From the NCBI RefSeq assembly GCF_900199375.1, contig NZ_LT900217.1:310001-374000 (forward strand): DNA of 64,000 nucleotides, given 5' to 3'. This document shows, one piece after another, positions 52,970 through 61,257 of this stretch. The translations under genes and the position numbers were made by a program. Source of the stretch: Gordonibacter urolithinfaciens. Lineage in GTDB: Bacteria > Actinomycetota > Coriobacteriia > Coriobacteriales > Eggerthellaceae. The notes under the pieces are model-generated. The model did no database searches and was not told the origin of the DNA. It was given only the letters and a program-made list of their open reading frames with translations. Within the stretch, counting starts at the first letter, position 1. Every line of letters begins with the position of its first letter.

Positions 52970-55540
52970 GTGCCCGCGAAGCTGAGCGCCTACAACGAGA
53001 AGCGCGATTTCAACCGAACCGCCGAGCCGGAAGGCGAGCCCGGCGAGCCCGCGGAGCGCCTGCGGTTCCTCGTGCAGCACCACCTGGCCCGCCGCGACCA
53101 TTACGATCTGCGCCTGGAATGGGACGGCGTGCTGCTGAGCTGGGCGGTGCCCAAGGGGCCCTCGTACAACCCGCACGACAAGCGGCTTGCCGTGCACGTG
53201 GAGGACCATCCGCTGGAGTACCGCAACTTCGAGGGAACCATCCCGCAGGGCGAGTACGGCGGCGGCACGGTGATGCTCTGGGACGAGGGGTTCTGGGAGC
53301 CGCTCGGCGACGTCGACGCGGGCCTGCGCGACGGCGAGTTGAAGTTCGCGCTGGACGGCCGGCGCCTCAAAGGCGCCTGGGTGCTCGTGCGGCTGAAGCC
53401 CAAGCCGGGGGAGCATGGAGACAACTGGCTCCTCATCAAGGAGAAGGACGGGCACGTGCAGGCCGAACCCGGCATCGCCGGCTATGACACGAGCGTGCGC
53501 ACGGGCCGCACCATGGACGAGATAGCGTCCGGCGGCGACGGGCGGCTCGCGCGCAACCCCTTCGAACGGGCCGACGTGGAGCTGGCGAAGCTCGTGGCCT
53601 CGGCGCCGAAGGGCGACGGGTGGTTGTACGAGGTGAAATACGACGGCTACCGCATGCTCGCGTTCGTGGAGGAGAACCGCGCGCGTCTGGTCAGCCGCAA
53701 CGGCAAGGACTACACCGGGCATTTCCCCGCCATCGCCGACGAGCTTGCCGACTGGTCCGCCGGCCGCGCGTTCGTGCTGGACGGCGAGGTGGCGATGATC
53801 GACGCGAACGGTCGCACCGACTTCCAGGCCCTGCAGAACTTCCTGCGCAACCCCGACGGCCCGCAGCCTGCCTACCTCGTGTTCGACCTGCTGGCGCTTG
53901 ACGGTGCTGACCTGCGGGACCGCTCCCTGCTGGAGCGCAAGGAGGCGCTCGAGCAGCTGCTGGAAGGCGCGCCCGCCGACGTACGCTACAGCAGCCACGT
54001 GCGCGGGCACGGCGAGGACAGCCTGCGCGCCGCCTGCGAGCTGCGCCTCGAGGGCGTGGTGGGCAAGCGCGCCGACGCGCCCTACCGCGGCGTGCGCAAC
54101 GGCGATTGGATCAAGCTGAAGTGCGACCATCGCCAGGAATTCGTCGTCGGCGGCTACACGCGTTCCGAGAAGAACCGCACGGGCGTAAGCTCGCTGCTGC
54201 TGGGCGCTTACGACGGCGGCGGGCTCTGCTACGTCGGCCGCGTGGGATCGGGCCTGGGAGCAGCCGAGGCACACGAGCTGGAGGAGGCCTTCGAGGGGTT
54301 GCAGCGCGCCGACGCGCCGTTCGAGAACCCGCCGAAGCCGCGACCGCACGAGCAGGCGGCCTGGCTCGAGCCGAAGCTGGTAGCCGAGGTCAGATTCGCC
54401 GAATGGACGCAGGACGGGCTCTTGCGCCACCCCAGCTACCTGGGCCTGCGCGCCGACAAGGATCCGCGCGCCGTGCGGCGCGAGGAACCGGACGAGGACG
54501 GGCCCGCCGACGATGACGCGAGGCCCTCCCCTGCCACGGCGGCCGCGGACGGCGTGGAGCCGGCAGCCGCCCGCCAACAGGCGGCATCCCCGCAAGCGGC
54601 GGCGAGCCCTTCCGCGTGGCCGTCGTCCGATCCGCACTCCCCCGACCGATTGGAGCATCCCATGGTTACCGCGAGCAGGAAAAGCGGCCTCGTCATCGAC
54701 GGCGTGACCGTCACGAACCCCGACAAGGTGATGTTCGGCGAGAGCGGCATCACGAAGGAGCAGATGGTCAGGTACTACGCGCAGGTTGCCGAGCGCATGC
54801 TGCCCTACGTGGGCGGCCGCGTCCTGAGCATCGTGCGCTGCCCGCGCGGCGTGGGCTCGGCCTGCTTCTTCAAGAAGCACCCGGGTCCCGGCAGCTCCGG
54901 GATAGTCACCATCGACGTCCCTGCAAGCGACGGCGGGACGGAGGAGTACTTCTACCTGGAGAGCGCCGCGGGGCTCGTGTCCGAGGCGCAGATGGACACC
55001 ATGGAGTTCCACGTGTGGGGCAGCCGGGTGGACGAGCTCGAGCACCCCGACACGATGGTGTTCGACCTCGATCCCGACAAGGGCCTCGACCTCGAGCAGG
55101 TGCGCCGCGGCGTGCGCGACCTTAAGGGCCTCCTGGACGAATTGTCGCTCACGTCGTTCCTGAAGACGAGCGGGGGCAAGGGCTACCATGTGGTGGTGCC
55201 GTTCGAGCCCGCCTCGTCCTGGGACGCGTTCCGCCAGTTCGCGCGCCGCATGGCGCAGGTGATGGCCGAGAAGTGGCCCGACCGCTACACCAGCAACGTG
55301 CGCCTGGCCAAGCGCAACGGCAAGATATTCATCGACTGGATGCGCAACGGCCGCGGCGCCACGAGCGTGGCCCCCTACTCCCTGCGCGCGAGGTCGGGTG
55401 CGCCCGTGTCGGCCCCCCTCGCCTGGGACGAGCTGGACACGGTAGCCCCCGACGCCATCCACCTGGAAGCCGCCCTCGCACGCGCCGCCGCCCCCGACCC
55501 CTGGAAGGGCTACTTCGACGTGGACCAGGGGCTGGGGTGA
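52970..55540 (+). CDS. ligD: Multifunctional DNA ligase D (PE-LIG-POL)
   Basis: Non-homologous end-joining ligase. 856 residues in the order phosphoesterase (about 1-190: HHLARRDHYDLRLEWDG, EYGGGTVMLWDEG), ATP ligase (about 200-510: adenylated Lys in YEVKYDGYRML at Lys223) and AEP primase/polymerase (about 565-856: metal-binding FDLDPD near residues 699-701, TSGGKGYHVVVPF). An Ala/Pro-rich linker precedes the POL domain, which begins at an in-frame ATG (54662) with GGAG six bases upstream. GTG 52970 has GGAGG eight bases before it. No ku gene in the window. Confidence 0.95.
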   Translation: MPAKLSAYNEKRDFNRTAEPEGEPGEPAERLRFLVQHHLARRDHYDLRLEWDGVLLSWAVPKGPSYNPHDKRLAVHVEDHPLEYRNFEGTIPQGEYGGGTVMLWDEGFWEPLGDVDAGLRDGELKFALDGRRLKGAWVLVRLKPKPGEHGDNWLLIKEKDGHVQAEPGIAGYDTSVRTGRTMDEIASGGDGRLARNPFERADVELAKLVASAPKGDGWLYEVKYDGYRMLAFVEENRARLVSRNGKDYTGHFPAIADELADWSAGRAFVLDGEVAMIDANGRTDFQALQNFLRNPDGPQPAYLVFDLLALDGADLRDRSLLERKEALEQLLEGAPADVRYSSHVRGHGEDSLRAACELRLEGVVGKRADAPYRGVRNGDWIKLKCDHRQEFVVGGYTRSEKNRTGVSSLLLGAYDGGGLCYVGRVGSGLGAAEAHELEEAFEGLQRADAPFENPPKPRPHEQAAWLEPKLVAEVRFAEWTQDGLLRHPSYLGLRADKDPRAVRREEPDEDGPADDDARPSPATAAADGVEPAAARQQAASPQAAASPSAWPSSDPHSPDRLEHPMVTASRKSGLVIDGVTVTNPDKVMFGESGITKEQMVRYYAQVAERMLPYVGGRVLSIVRCPRGVGSACFFKKHPGPGSSGIVTIDVPASDGGTEEYFYLESAAGLVSEAQMDTMEFHVWGSRVDELEHPDTMVFDLDPDKGLDLEQVRRGVRDLKGLLDELSLTSFLKTSGGKGYHVVVPFEPASSWDAFRQFARRMAQVMAEKWPDRYTSNVRLAKRNGKIFIDWMRNGRGATSVAPYSLRARSGAPVSAPLAWDELDTVAPDAIHLEAALARAAAPDPWKGYFDVDQGLG

Positions 55541-55553
55541 CGCAGGGGGCGTT

Positions 55554-56117
55554 TCAAACGCACAGGCGGCCACGGAAGCCGCGGACGGCGTAGTACGACT
55601 CGGCGCCGTTGTGGTAGACGAACGTGCGACCGAACCGCCGGTCGCCGAAGAGGGCGCCGCCGCGCTGTCGCACGTCCTTTGGCGTGGCAAGCCAGCTTGA
55701 CGTCTTCTGGTCGAACTCGCCGCGGCTCTGCAGCAGGGCGTACTGGCCCTCCGTCAGAAGCTCGATGCCCAGCCGCTCGGCTTCGCCCATGGCACTGCCG
55801 CGCGGCTTGTTCCGCTTGCGCGCAGCAAGGGCCGCATCGTCGAAGCAGAGGTTGCGCCGACCGATCGGGCTCTCGGGCGAGCAGTCGAAGAAGACGAGCC
55901 CTCCCGTACGCTCGTCGACATCGACGACATCGGGTTCGCCGGCGGTGTTCTCCATACCCTGCAACACGCGCAGCTTCCCTGGCTGCACCTCCAGGCGAGC
56001 CCGCACGTTATCCCAGTCGACGCCTGGATGCCGCTCGGGATGCTGCGCGAACCGGCTCTCCAACACCTGCATGATCCCGCCCCGCTCTTCCGCTCCTCGC
56101 CCATCCCTATGCTCCAT
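55554..56117 (-). CDS. DUF4256 family protein
   Basis: 187 residues. Contains the DUF4256 pattern: LESRFAQHPERHPGVDWDNV, then KLRVLQGMENTAGEPDVVDV, FFDCSPESPIGRRNLCFDD and SWLATPKDVRQRGGALFGDR. Cytoplasmic, no signal. Function unknown for the family. Convergent with ligD (13 bases between stops). ATG 56117 has a GGAG nearby; an in-frame ATG at about 56072 is less likely. Confidence 0.85.
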   Translation of the reverse strand: MEHRDGRGAEERGGIMQVLESRFAQHPERHPGVDWDNVRARLEVQPGKLRVLQGMENTAGEPDVVDVDERTGGLVFFDCSPESPIGRRNLCFDDAALAARKRNKPRGSAMGEAERLGIELLTEGQYALLQSRGEFDQKTSSWLATPKDVRQRGGALFGDRRFGRTFVYHNGAESYYAVRGFRGRLCV

Positions 56118-56260
56118 GGCAACTCCAACCGCCGCGTTTGTCTGTTGGCCTGCATGGTACGAGACGCCCTGCCGCAAACCCAAAACGTTGCCGGACCGCA
56201 AAACCAGGCCCCATACGCCAAGGAAAGTCGAAGTAGATTGGTGATGATTGAAAGAGGGAA

Positions 56261-56337
56261 TGGTCGGGGCGACAGGATTTGAACCTGCGACATCCTGCTC
56301 CCAAAGCAGGCGCGCTACCAAGCTGCGCCACGCCCCG
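56261..56337 (-). tRNA. tRNA-Pro (UGG)
   Basis: Acceptor CGGGGCG/CGCCCCG, anticodon loop TTTGGGA in stem CCTGC/GCAGG gives UGG, T-loop GGTTCAAATCC, encoded CCA. Confidence 0.97.
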
Positions 56338-56356
56338 ACGCTGAACAGCAGGGGTC

Positions 56357-56362
56357 ATTATA
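56357..56362 (-). promoter_or_regulatory. Probable -10 of tRNA-Pro
   Basis: TATAAT on the minus strand, 19 bases before the tRNA 5' end. No good -35. Confidence 0.5.
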
Positions 56363-56545
56363 GCAGAAGCCGCCGTCATGGCGACAGCGGCTTCATCGAC
56401 GTTTCCGGCGTCTCCGCATCTTCTCCGCGCTCCCAAGCGCACTCTGCTCAGAAGGCGGAAAAGGGGTCGCGCGGCTCGGAGCCGACGGCATCCCGCCCGC
56501 CGAAGCGCTCGCCGGCATTGCCGGATGGCCTAGCCTAGCCTCGCC

Positions 56546-57160
56546 CTAGGCGTTGGCGCCGCCGGCTTCCTCGAGCTTCGCTCGCAATTGGCGCAGGGCG
56601 TTGCCGCGGTGGGACACGGCGTTCTTCTCGTCGCGGTCGACCTCGGCGAGCGTGCGGGCGCCGCCGAACACGTCCGGCAGGAACAGCGGGTCGTAGCCGA
56701 AGCCCTCGCTTCCCCGTCCCTCGTGCCCGATGCGGCCCTCGACCGCACCCTCCGCCACGATCTCCGAGCCGTCCTCGTCCACGAACACGAGCGTGCTTGC
56801 GAAGCGGGCGGTGCGCTCGGCGTCCGGCACGTCGGACAGCTCCGCGAGCAGCTTGGCGTTGTTCGCGGCGTCGTCGCACGGCTCGCCGGCATAGCGGGCC
56901 GAGTGCACGCCGGGTGCGCCGTCGAGCGCGTCCACCACCAGGCCGGAGTCGTCAGCCAGCGCCGCGAGCCCGCCGGAGGCCTCGTGCGCCGCGCGGGCCT
57001 TGATGCGCGCGTTGCCCTCGAACGTGTCGGCGTCCTCCGCCGGGTCGGACTCGATGCCCAGCTCGCGCAGCGTGCGGAACTCCCAACCCGGGAAGTCCAG
57101 CGCCGTGGCGATCTCCGCCACCTTGTGGGCGTTGTTCGTGGCCAGCACCACCGTCTTCAT
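56546..57160 (-). CDS. rdgB: XTP/dITP diphosphatase (RdgB/HAM1)
   Basis: House-cleaning pyrophosphatase that removes inosine/xanthosine triphosphates. 204 residues. VVLATNNAHKVAEIATAL at the N-terminus, ALADDSGLVVDALDGAPGVHSARYAG, GFGYDPLFLPDVFGG and SHRGNALRQL. Directly follows murI on the same strand (about 100 bases), a pairing seen in many bacteria. ATG 57160 after GGGGAACCGAT. Confidence 0.95.
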   Translation of the reverse strand: MKTVVLATNNAHKVAEIATALDFPGWEFRTLRELGIESDPAEDADTFEGNARIKARAAHEASGGLAALADDSGLVVDALDGAPGVHSARYAGEPCDDAANNAKLLAELSDVPDAERTARFASTLVFVDEDGSEIVAEGAVEGRIGHEGRGSEGFGYDPLFLPDVFGGARTLAEVDRDEKNAVSHRGNALRQLRAKLEEAGGANA

Positions 57161-57257
57161 ATCGGTTCCCCTTCCCTGCCGCGCACCATGGCAAGCCACG
57201 GTGCGTCGTCGTTTTTACTGCCCGCCTGGACTCCGCGCGTTCCTCGCTGCGGCACCG

Positions 57258-58199
57258 TCAAGCCAGGTCGACGTGCGCCACCGTGTCGATAGGCTCGCGG
57301 AACACGCGGCTTCCGAAGCCGCGGAACTCCTCCAGGTCGTCGCCCGTCGTGTAGAACTCGTAGCGCGCCTCGTGGTCGACGCGCGCATAGGCGCCGCGGC
57401 GGGCCAGGATCTCGGCCACGTCGCGCGCTGCCTCCGTCGACGACGAGATGAGCGTGACCTCGCGCCCCATAACCCCGCCGATCAGCGCCTTGAGCAGCGG
57501 GAAATGCGTGCAGCCCAGCACGAGCGTGTCCACGCCCGCGCGCCGCAGCGGCTCCAGGTACTCGCGCGCGATCTCCTCGAACGCCGGGCGGATGTACACC
57601 TTCGACGCGAGCGACGTATAGTTCTCCAGCGGCCCTTCCGCCATGCGGATGCCCTGCTCGGCAATCTCAACGAAGCGCGGCGTGGCCGTGGAGAACACGG
57701 TGATGCCGGCGTCCAGGTGCCGGATGGCCAACGTGTACGCGTTCGACTCCACCGTGGCCTTCGTGGCCACAACGCCCACGCGGTTGTTCCTCGTGGCGTG
57801 CGCCGCCGCCCGCGCGCCCGGCTCCACCACGCCGATGACCGGCACGGGGAACGTCCTCTGCGCGTGCGCCAACCCGGCCGCCGTGGCCGTATTGCAGGCG
57901 ATGACCACCATCTTCACACCGCGGTCCACCAGCCAGCCGCCGATCTGCTGCACGAAGCCGTCTACCTCCTGCAGCGTGCGCGGCCCGTAGGGGCACCGCG
58001 CAGAATCGCCCAGGTACACGATGGATTCCCGCGGAAGCGCCTTCGCCAGCTCGCGCGCCACGGTGAGGCCGCCGAACCCGGAGTCGAACACGCCGATGGG
58101 CGCGTCGTCGAAGGTGGGCGCGGGCGCCGTGGGTTCCGGGGCCGAGGATGGCACCGCGGTTGCGCCGGATACCGGGAAGGTTGTCTGCATGTCGTCCAT
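57258..58199 (-). CDS. murI: Glutamate racemase
   Basis: Makes D-glutamate for peptidoglycan. 313 residues. GVFDSGFGGLTVARELAKAL, the first catalytic Cys in VIACNTATAAGL and the second in LVLGCTHFPLLK. An N-terminal Pro/Thr/Ala-rich extension of about 30 residues precedes the enzyme fold. Start uncertain: ATG 58199 (MDDMQTT) or 58190; neither has a strong ribosome site. Confidence 0.95.
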   Translation of the reverse strand: MDDMQTTFPVSGATAVPSSAPEPTAPAPTFDDAPIGVFDSGFGGLTVARELAKALPRESIVYLGDSARCPYGPRTLQEVDGFVQQIGGWLVDRGVKMVVIACNTATAAGLAHAQRTFPVPVIGVVEPGARAAAHATRNNRVGVVATKATVESNAYTLAIRHLDAGITVFSTATPRFVEIAEQGIRMAEGPLENYTSLASKVYIRPAFEEIAREYLEPLRRAGVDTLVLGCTHFPLLKALIGGVMGREVTLISSSTEAARDVAEILARRGAYARVDHEARYEFYTTGDDLEEFRGFGSRVFREPIDTVAHVDLA

Positions 58200-58318
58200 G
58201 CGGCCAGTATAACGTAAGGCCCCAGCCATTGTTCGCCATCGGTACCGGGCTGCCATAGTTTCTGCTAATCTGGAACATGAGCAAAACAGGAACGACCACG
58301 CGAGAGGAAGGCACCCCC

Positions 58319-58933
58319 ATGAAAGTCCTGCTGATCAACGGAAGTCCGAACGAGGAACGCTGCACGCACACCGCACTGGCCGAGGTAGCCGGCGCGCTCG
58401 AGGCCGAGGGCGTGGAAACCGAGATCGCCTGGATCGGCCGCGAGCCCGTGCGCGGGTGCCTCGGCTGCGGCGGCTGCGCCAAGCGCGGCGACGCCCGCTG
58501 CATCTTCGACGACGATGTGGTGAACGGACTCATAGCGAAGGCCGAGGCCGCCGACGGCCTGGTGGTGGGCACGCCCGTCTACTACGCCGGCGCGAACGGC
58601 GCCCTGCTGGCCATCCTCGACCGCATGTTCTACGCCGCGAGCGCGCGGTTGCGCTTCAAGCCCGCGGCCGCCGTCGCCTCCGCCCGCCGCGCCGGCACGA
58701 CGCCCGCCATCGACCAGGTGAACAAGTACTTCCAGATCAGCTGTATGCCGGTGGTCTCGTCGAACTACTGGCCCATGGTCCACGGCAAGACCGCCGACGA
58801 CGTGGCGCAGGACGCCGAGGGCCTGCAGATCATGCGCGTTTTGGGCAGGAACATGGCCTGGCTGCTGAAGGCCACAGCCCAGGTGCCGGCCCCCGAAGTG
58901 GAGCCCAAGGTAATGACGAACTTCATCAGGTAA
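58319..58933 (+). CDS. Flavodoxin-fold FMN reductase family protein
   Basis: 204 residues. VLLINGSPNEERCTHTALAE (FMN-phosphate loop), the Cys-containing PVRGCLGCGGCAKRGDARC (near 45-65) and VVGTPVYYAGANGALLAILD. Similar in layout to the reductase at 31139-31735, a paralogue at distance. AGGAAGG precedes ATG 58319. Probably a NAD(P)H-dependent reductase of electrophiles or iron-sulfur-like flavoprotein; substrate unknown. Ends 17 bases before the convergent ParE toxin gene. Confidence 0.87.
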   Translation: MKVLLINGSPNEERCTHTALAEVAGALEAEGVETEIAWIGREPVRGCLGCGGCAKRGDARCIFDDDVVNGLIAKAEAADGLVVGTPVYYAGANGALLAILDRMFYAASARLRFKPAAAVASARRAGTTPAIDQVNKYFQISCMPVVSSNYWPMVHGKTADDVAQDAEGLQIMRVLGRNMAWLLKATAQVPAPEVEPKVMTNFIR

Positions 58934-58950
58934 AGAGCGAAACGCCCGGC

Positions 58951-59256
58951 CTACACGAGCCGGGCGTGATTCTGCGCTGTATAGAAAATGCGGCCAACCT
59001 TCACCGTGTGATCCTCCACACGGTGAAGCGCCATATACCTCATGAACAGGTATTTGCGATATCCCATGCGTGCAAGCCGAGGTTCGGCCGATAGGGCGAA
59101 GAACTCCGGCTTATCACTAAGTAGATCGGTCATTTTATCAAGCTCATAGAGCACAAGACTTGAAGCTTGGAGTGAGGTCAGATCATAGAGCAGATACTCT
59201 ACTATCCTATCTCTGCCCTGTTCAGCCGAGAGCGACCAAACTACGTCATAGGCCAT
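58951..59256 (-). CDS. ParE/RelE-family toxin
   Basis: 101 residues. The family pattern is complete: DVVWSLSAEQGRDRIVEYLL helix pair, then SAEPRLARMGYRKYLFMRYMALHRVEDHTVKVGRIFYTAQNHARL. ParE/RelE toxins poison gyrase or cut ribosome-bound mRNA. ATG 59256 overlaps the end of the antitoxin frame (59246) by 11 bases. The toxin itself shows no lesion, although its antitoxin gene is frameshifted. Confidence 0.87.
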   Translation of the reverse strand: MAYDVVWSLSAEQGRDRIVEYLLYDLTSLQASSLVLYELDKMTDLLSDKPEFFALSAEPRLARMGYRKYLFMRYMALHRVEDHTVKVGRIFYTAQNHARLV

Positions 59257-59516
59257 AACGCTCGCGCGCCCTTCTTTGTGACTCGCTCGCCTCCGTCATC
59301 CGGCCGTGGGCGAAATCATCCTCGGCTTCGTCCACGTCCCGATACAACTGAGCGCGAGCAGCTTCCAGGCGAAGCGCATCCAACTCCTCTACCGTCATGA
59401 CGGCAAAAGACTCCCGACCGTTCCTCGTAACGATAACCGGATCCGGCGAACTCTCGACAAGCTTGGAAAACGTCGCCGTATTCTTCAAATCCCTTTATGG
59501 GAACGCAAACCGTCAT
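59246..59516 (-). pseudogene. Phd/YefM-family antitoxin, one-base frameshift near the N-terminus
   Basis: Partner of the ParE/RelE toxin. Translation should begin at ATG 59516, which has a strong GAGGAG six bases upstream and reads MTVCVPIK. An extra G in the GGG at 59491-59493 then throws the frame off. Deleting one G restores VPIKDLKNTATFSKLVES, the exact Phd/YefM pattern, continuing to PDPVIVTRNGRESFAVMTV. In-frame TTG at 59488 could restart an 80-residue product but has no usable ribosome site. Alternatives are a sequencing or assembly error in the G run, or ribosomal slippage. Toxin stop-start overlap is intact. Confidence 0.8.
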
Positions 59517-59574
59517 TGCCGTCTCCTCTCGGGCCATAATTGCGGCCTCTAGCTTATCAGCATAGGGCGTAACG

Positions 59575-59769
59575 TCAACGTTGGGGGAGACTCTGGCTGC
59601 AACCGCAATCTCGTGAGGCTCGCGAGGCTTCCGTCCGGAAAAGGCTCACTGCCCGCATCAGCCCGGGGTCCCCCGGCTGCACGTCGAATCGCTCGCAGAT
59701 GCGCAAGATGGTGTCCATGGTTCCCGGTACGCCTTTTGAGAGCCGGGCAATGGTTGTCGAGACGCTCAC
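59575..59769 (-). pseudogene. Fragment of an XRE/Cro-type regulator
   Basis: The translated segment VSTTIARLSKGVPGTMDTIL and RICERFDVQPGD matches the second half of a small Cro/C1 helix-turn-helix protein (VSTxTIAKLSKGENVTTDVLLRICDAL type). The first helix-turn-helix half is missing and the reading frame continues into non-family sequence. Probably a decayed regulator gene next to the toxin-antitoxin pair. Confidence 0.55.
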
Positions 59770-59784
59770 TCACAAATGCTTCGA

Positions 59785-59813
59785 TTGAAATACCCCGTTA
59801 TAAGTGGTATTCT
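59785..59813 (+). promoter_or_regulatory. Sigma70 promoter of the small gene at 59844
   Basis: TTGAAA (59785-59790), 17 bases, TATTCT (59808-59813), 31 bases before the ATG. Confidence 0.7.
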
Positions 59814-59843
59814 CTGCTCGTTCAGGCATTCAAAGGAGAATGG

Positions 59844-60074
59844 ATGTATCGGCAAAAGCCCGTTATAACAACGCAGCTAGAGGCCCTCGACGAGCTGCGC
59901 AACGTGCAGATGACACTCGATGGGACCTCGGCGCTCGCAATGGCGCTCTCCAAAAGCGGAATGGCCGATACGGAAGCCGTCGCGCTCATCTCCTGCCTGC
60001 TCGAGTACTGCTCGCTTACCGTCGAGGCCAGTCGTCAGATTATCGATAACGAGCTGGCGATCAGCCACGAATAG
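59844..60074 (+). CDS. Small protein, function unknown
   Basis: 76 residues, mostly helical: QLEALDELRNVQMTLDGTSA, then LALSKSGMADTEAVALISCL and LEYCSLTVEASRQIID. No domain recognised. Good promoter 31 bases upstream and AAAGGAG before ATG 59844 suggest it is real. Isolated between gene debris and AbiE; possibly a host-interaction or toxin-antitoxin relic, which I cannot show. Confidence 0.6.
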   Translation: MYRQKPVITTQLEALDELRNVQMTLDGTSALAMALSKSGMADTEAVALISCLLEYCSLTVEASRQIIDNELAISHE

Positions 60075-60324
60075 CATGTGTGATCGGTATCATGGCCCCT
60101 GATCGATACCTGCAAAATTGCAATGCAATCGATTGATGCCTCCTCGGCATCGAGCAAGCATGCAAGTTCCTTTTCGAAGTCCGTCAACAGGTTTGGCTGC
60201 GATACCAAAGGGTGACGAAGGGTTCCTTTTCGATGCGCTTTACCTGGCCCAATGCAATCAATCGCGAGAAGAACGAGATGAGAGCATCGGGTTTTCTTCA
60301 ATGAGCAGCTCTTCGGCTCGGTCC
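60075..60324. other. Short region without a recognised gene
   Basis: Overlapping short open frames only; a minus-strand run near 60035-60301 includes a codon-like stretch LTDFEKELACLLDAEEASID that matches nothing I know. Confidence 0.35.
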
Positions 60325-60368
60325 TGATCAGGGATTTTGGTTGTCAAAGAAGTGGTCACTCTACGATG
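60325..60368. repeat. Direct repeat, copy 1, at the AbiE 3' end
   Basis: 44-bp sequence with core TTTGGTTGTCAAAGAAGTGG; matches 62434-62477 at 39 of 44 bases. It covers the last 8 bases of abiEii, including its stop codon. Confidence 0.85.
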
Positions 60369-61254
60369 TCCGCCTCCACCCAAGATCGGTGCAGCTCCAT
60401 TCGGCATCTCCTGCAGCGCTCTCGGAGAGAGCGGGATCGAAGAACCCAGCCGCCAGCTTCACCGCCGCGTCGAACGTCGCGAAATCCCGAGAAACGCCGT
60501 TTCGTTTCGCGAAATCAGCGAAGCGCGGCCGCCAGATCGAAGGAGCCTCGAAGCGTTTGGGAACCGCCATGCCCCTCTTCCCGCATTCGCTCTCGATGGC
60601 GGTTGCAAGCTGACGTAGGGAGAAGCCCTCATGGGTCGCGTAGGTCACCACGTCGACGAGGTCTTTCATCCTCGACGACGGCCAGCCTCCAGGCTGCAGC
60701 TCCATGATGGCGCACAGCTTGTCGGCGAGCTGGTCGGGCAAAGGATAGGCGAGATAGTCGCACGTCTCGACGCCTTCGATCCTCACGCGATTGGCCGGGG
60801 AGACGAGCTCCGGCGGCAAGGTGGTCGAGCAGTCGAGCGAGAGGTCGATGAGGATGGGGTCTTTCTCCTCGTCGCCGATGAAGCTTGCGTACCGCAGCTT
60901 GAGCAGGCGCGAATAGCCGTTCTCGTCGAGGGACTCTTCGCTGTCCGTGAGCCTGAAGGAGCAGAAGTCGCCCAAATCCCTTGCGGCGAGGGCGTTCAGC
61001 GCCTGAAGGGCTGTCTCGGCGCTCTCCCGCGAGCTCGTCGCGAAGTCGATGTCCTTCGTCGCCCGGGCGTCGGGGATGCGCGCGAGCAGGCCGCTTCCAC
61101 CCTTCAGAACAAACTTGCCGTCGGCGCCACCGAACACGCGGCAGAGGAAACGATCCCTCAGCATCTCCCGATACGCCGTCCCGGGGTCGCGCCCCGACTC
61201 CTTGACGGATTTCTTCGCGGCCCGGTCGAACTGCTCCGCACTTTCGAAAGCCAT
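60361..61254 (-). CDS. AbiEii-family nucleotidyltransferase toxin
   Basis: 297 residues. The AbiEii/AbiGii core is clear: FVLKGGSGLLARIPDARATK then DIDFA (DxD nucleotidyltransferase motif), ILIDLSLDCSTTLPPELVSP and YPLPDQLADKLCAI, then MKDLVDVVTYATHEGF. Family members are type IV toxins that can add nucleotides to tRNA and arrest growth or phage replication. Starts 3 bases after the abiEi stop, so translationally linked. Its 3' end overlaps the first direct repeat. Confidence 0.88.
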   Translation of the reverse strand: MAFESAEQFDRAAKKSVKESGRDPGTAYREMLRDRFLCRVFGGADGKFVLKGGSGLLARIPDARATKDIDFATSSRESAETALQALNALAARDLGDFCSFRLTDSEESLDENGYSRLLKLRYASFIGDEEKDPILIDLSLDCSTTLPPELVSPANRVRIEGVETCDYLAYPLPDQLADKLCAIMELQPGGWPSSRMKDLVDVVTYATHEGFSLRQLATAIESECGKRGMAVPKRFEAPSIWRPRFADFAKRNGVSRDFATFDAAVKLAAGFFDPALSESAAGDAEWSCTDLGWRRTS

Positions 61255-61257
61255 TCG

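Noticed and set aside
60337-60618. Two overlapping plus-strand frames over the abiEii 3' end
   Set aside because: Antisense to a well-supported AbiEii gene, no family match; one starts within the direct repeat.
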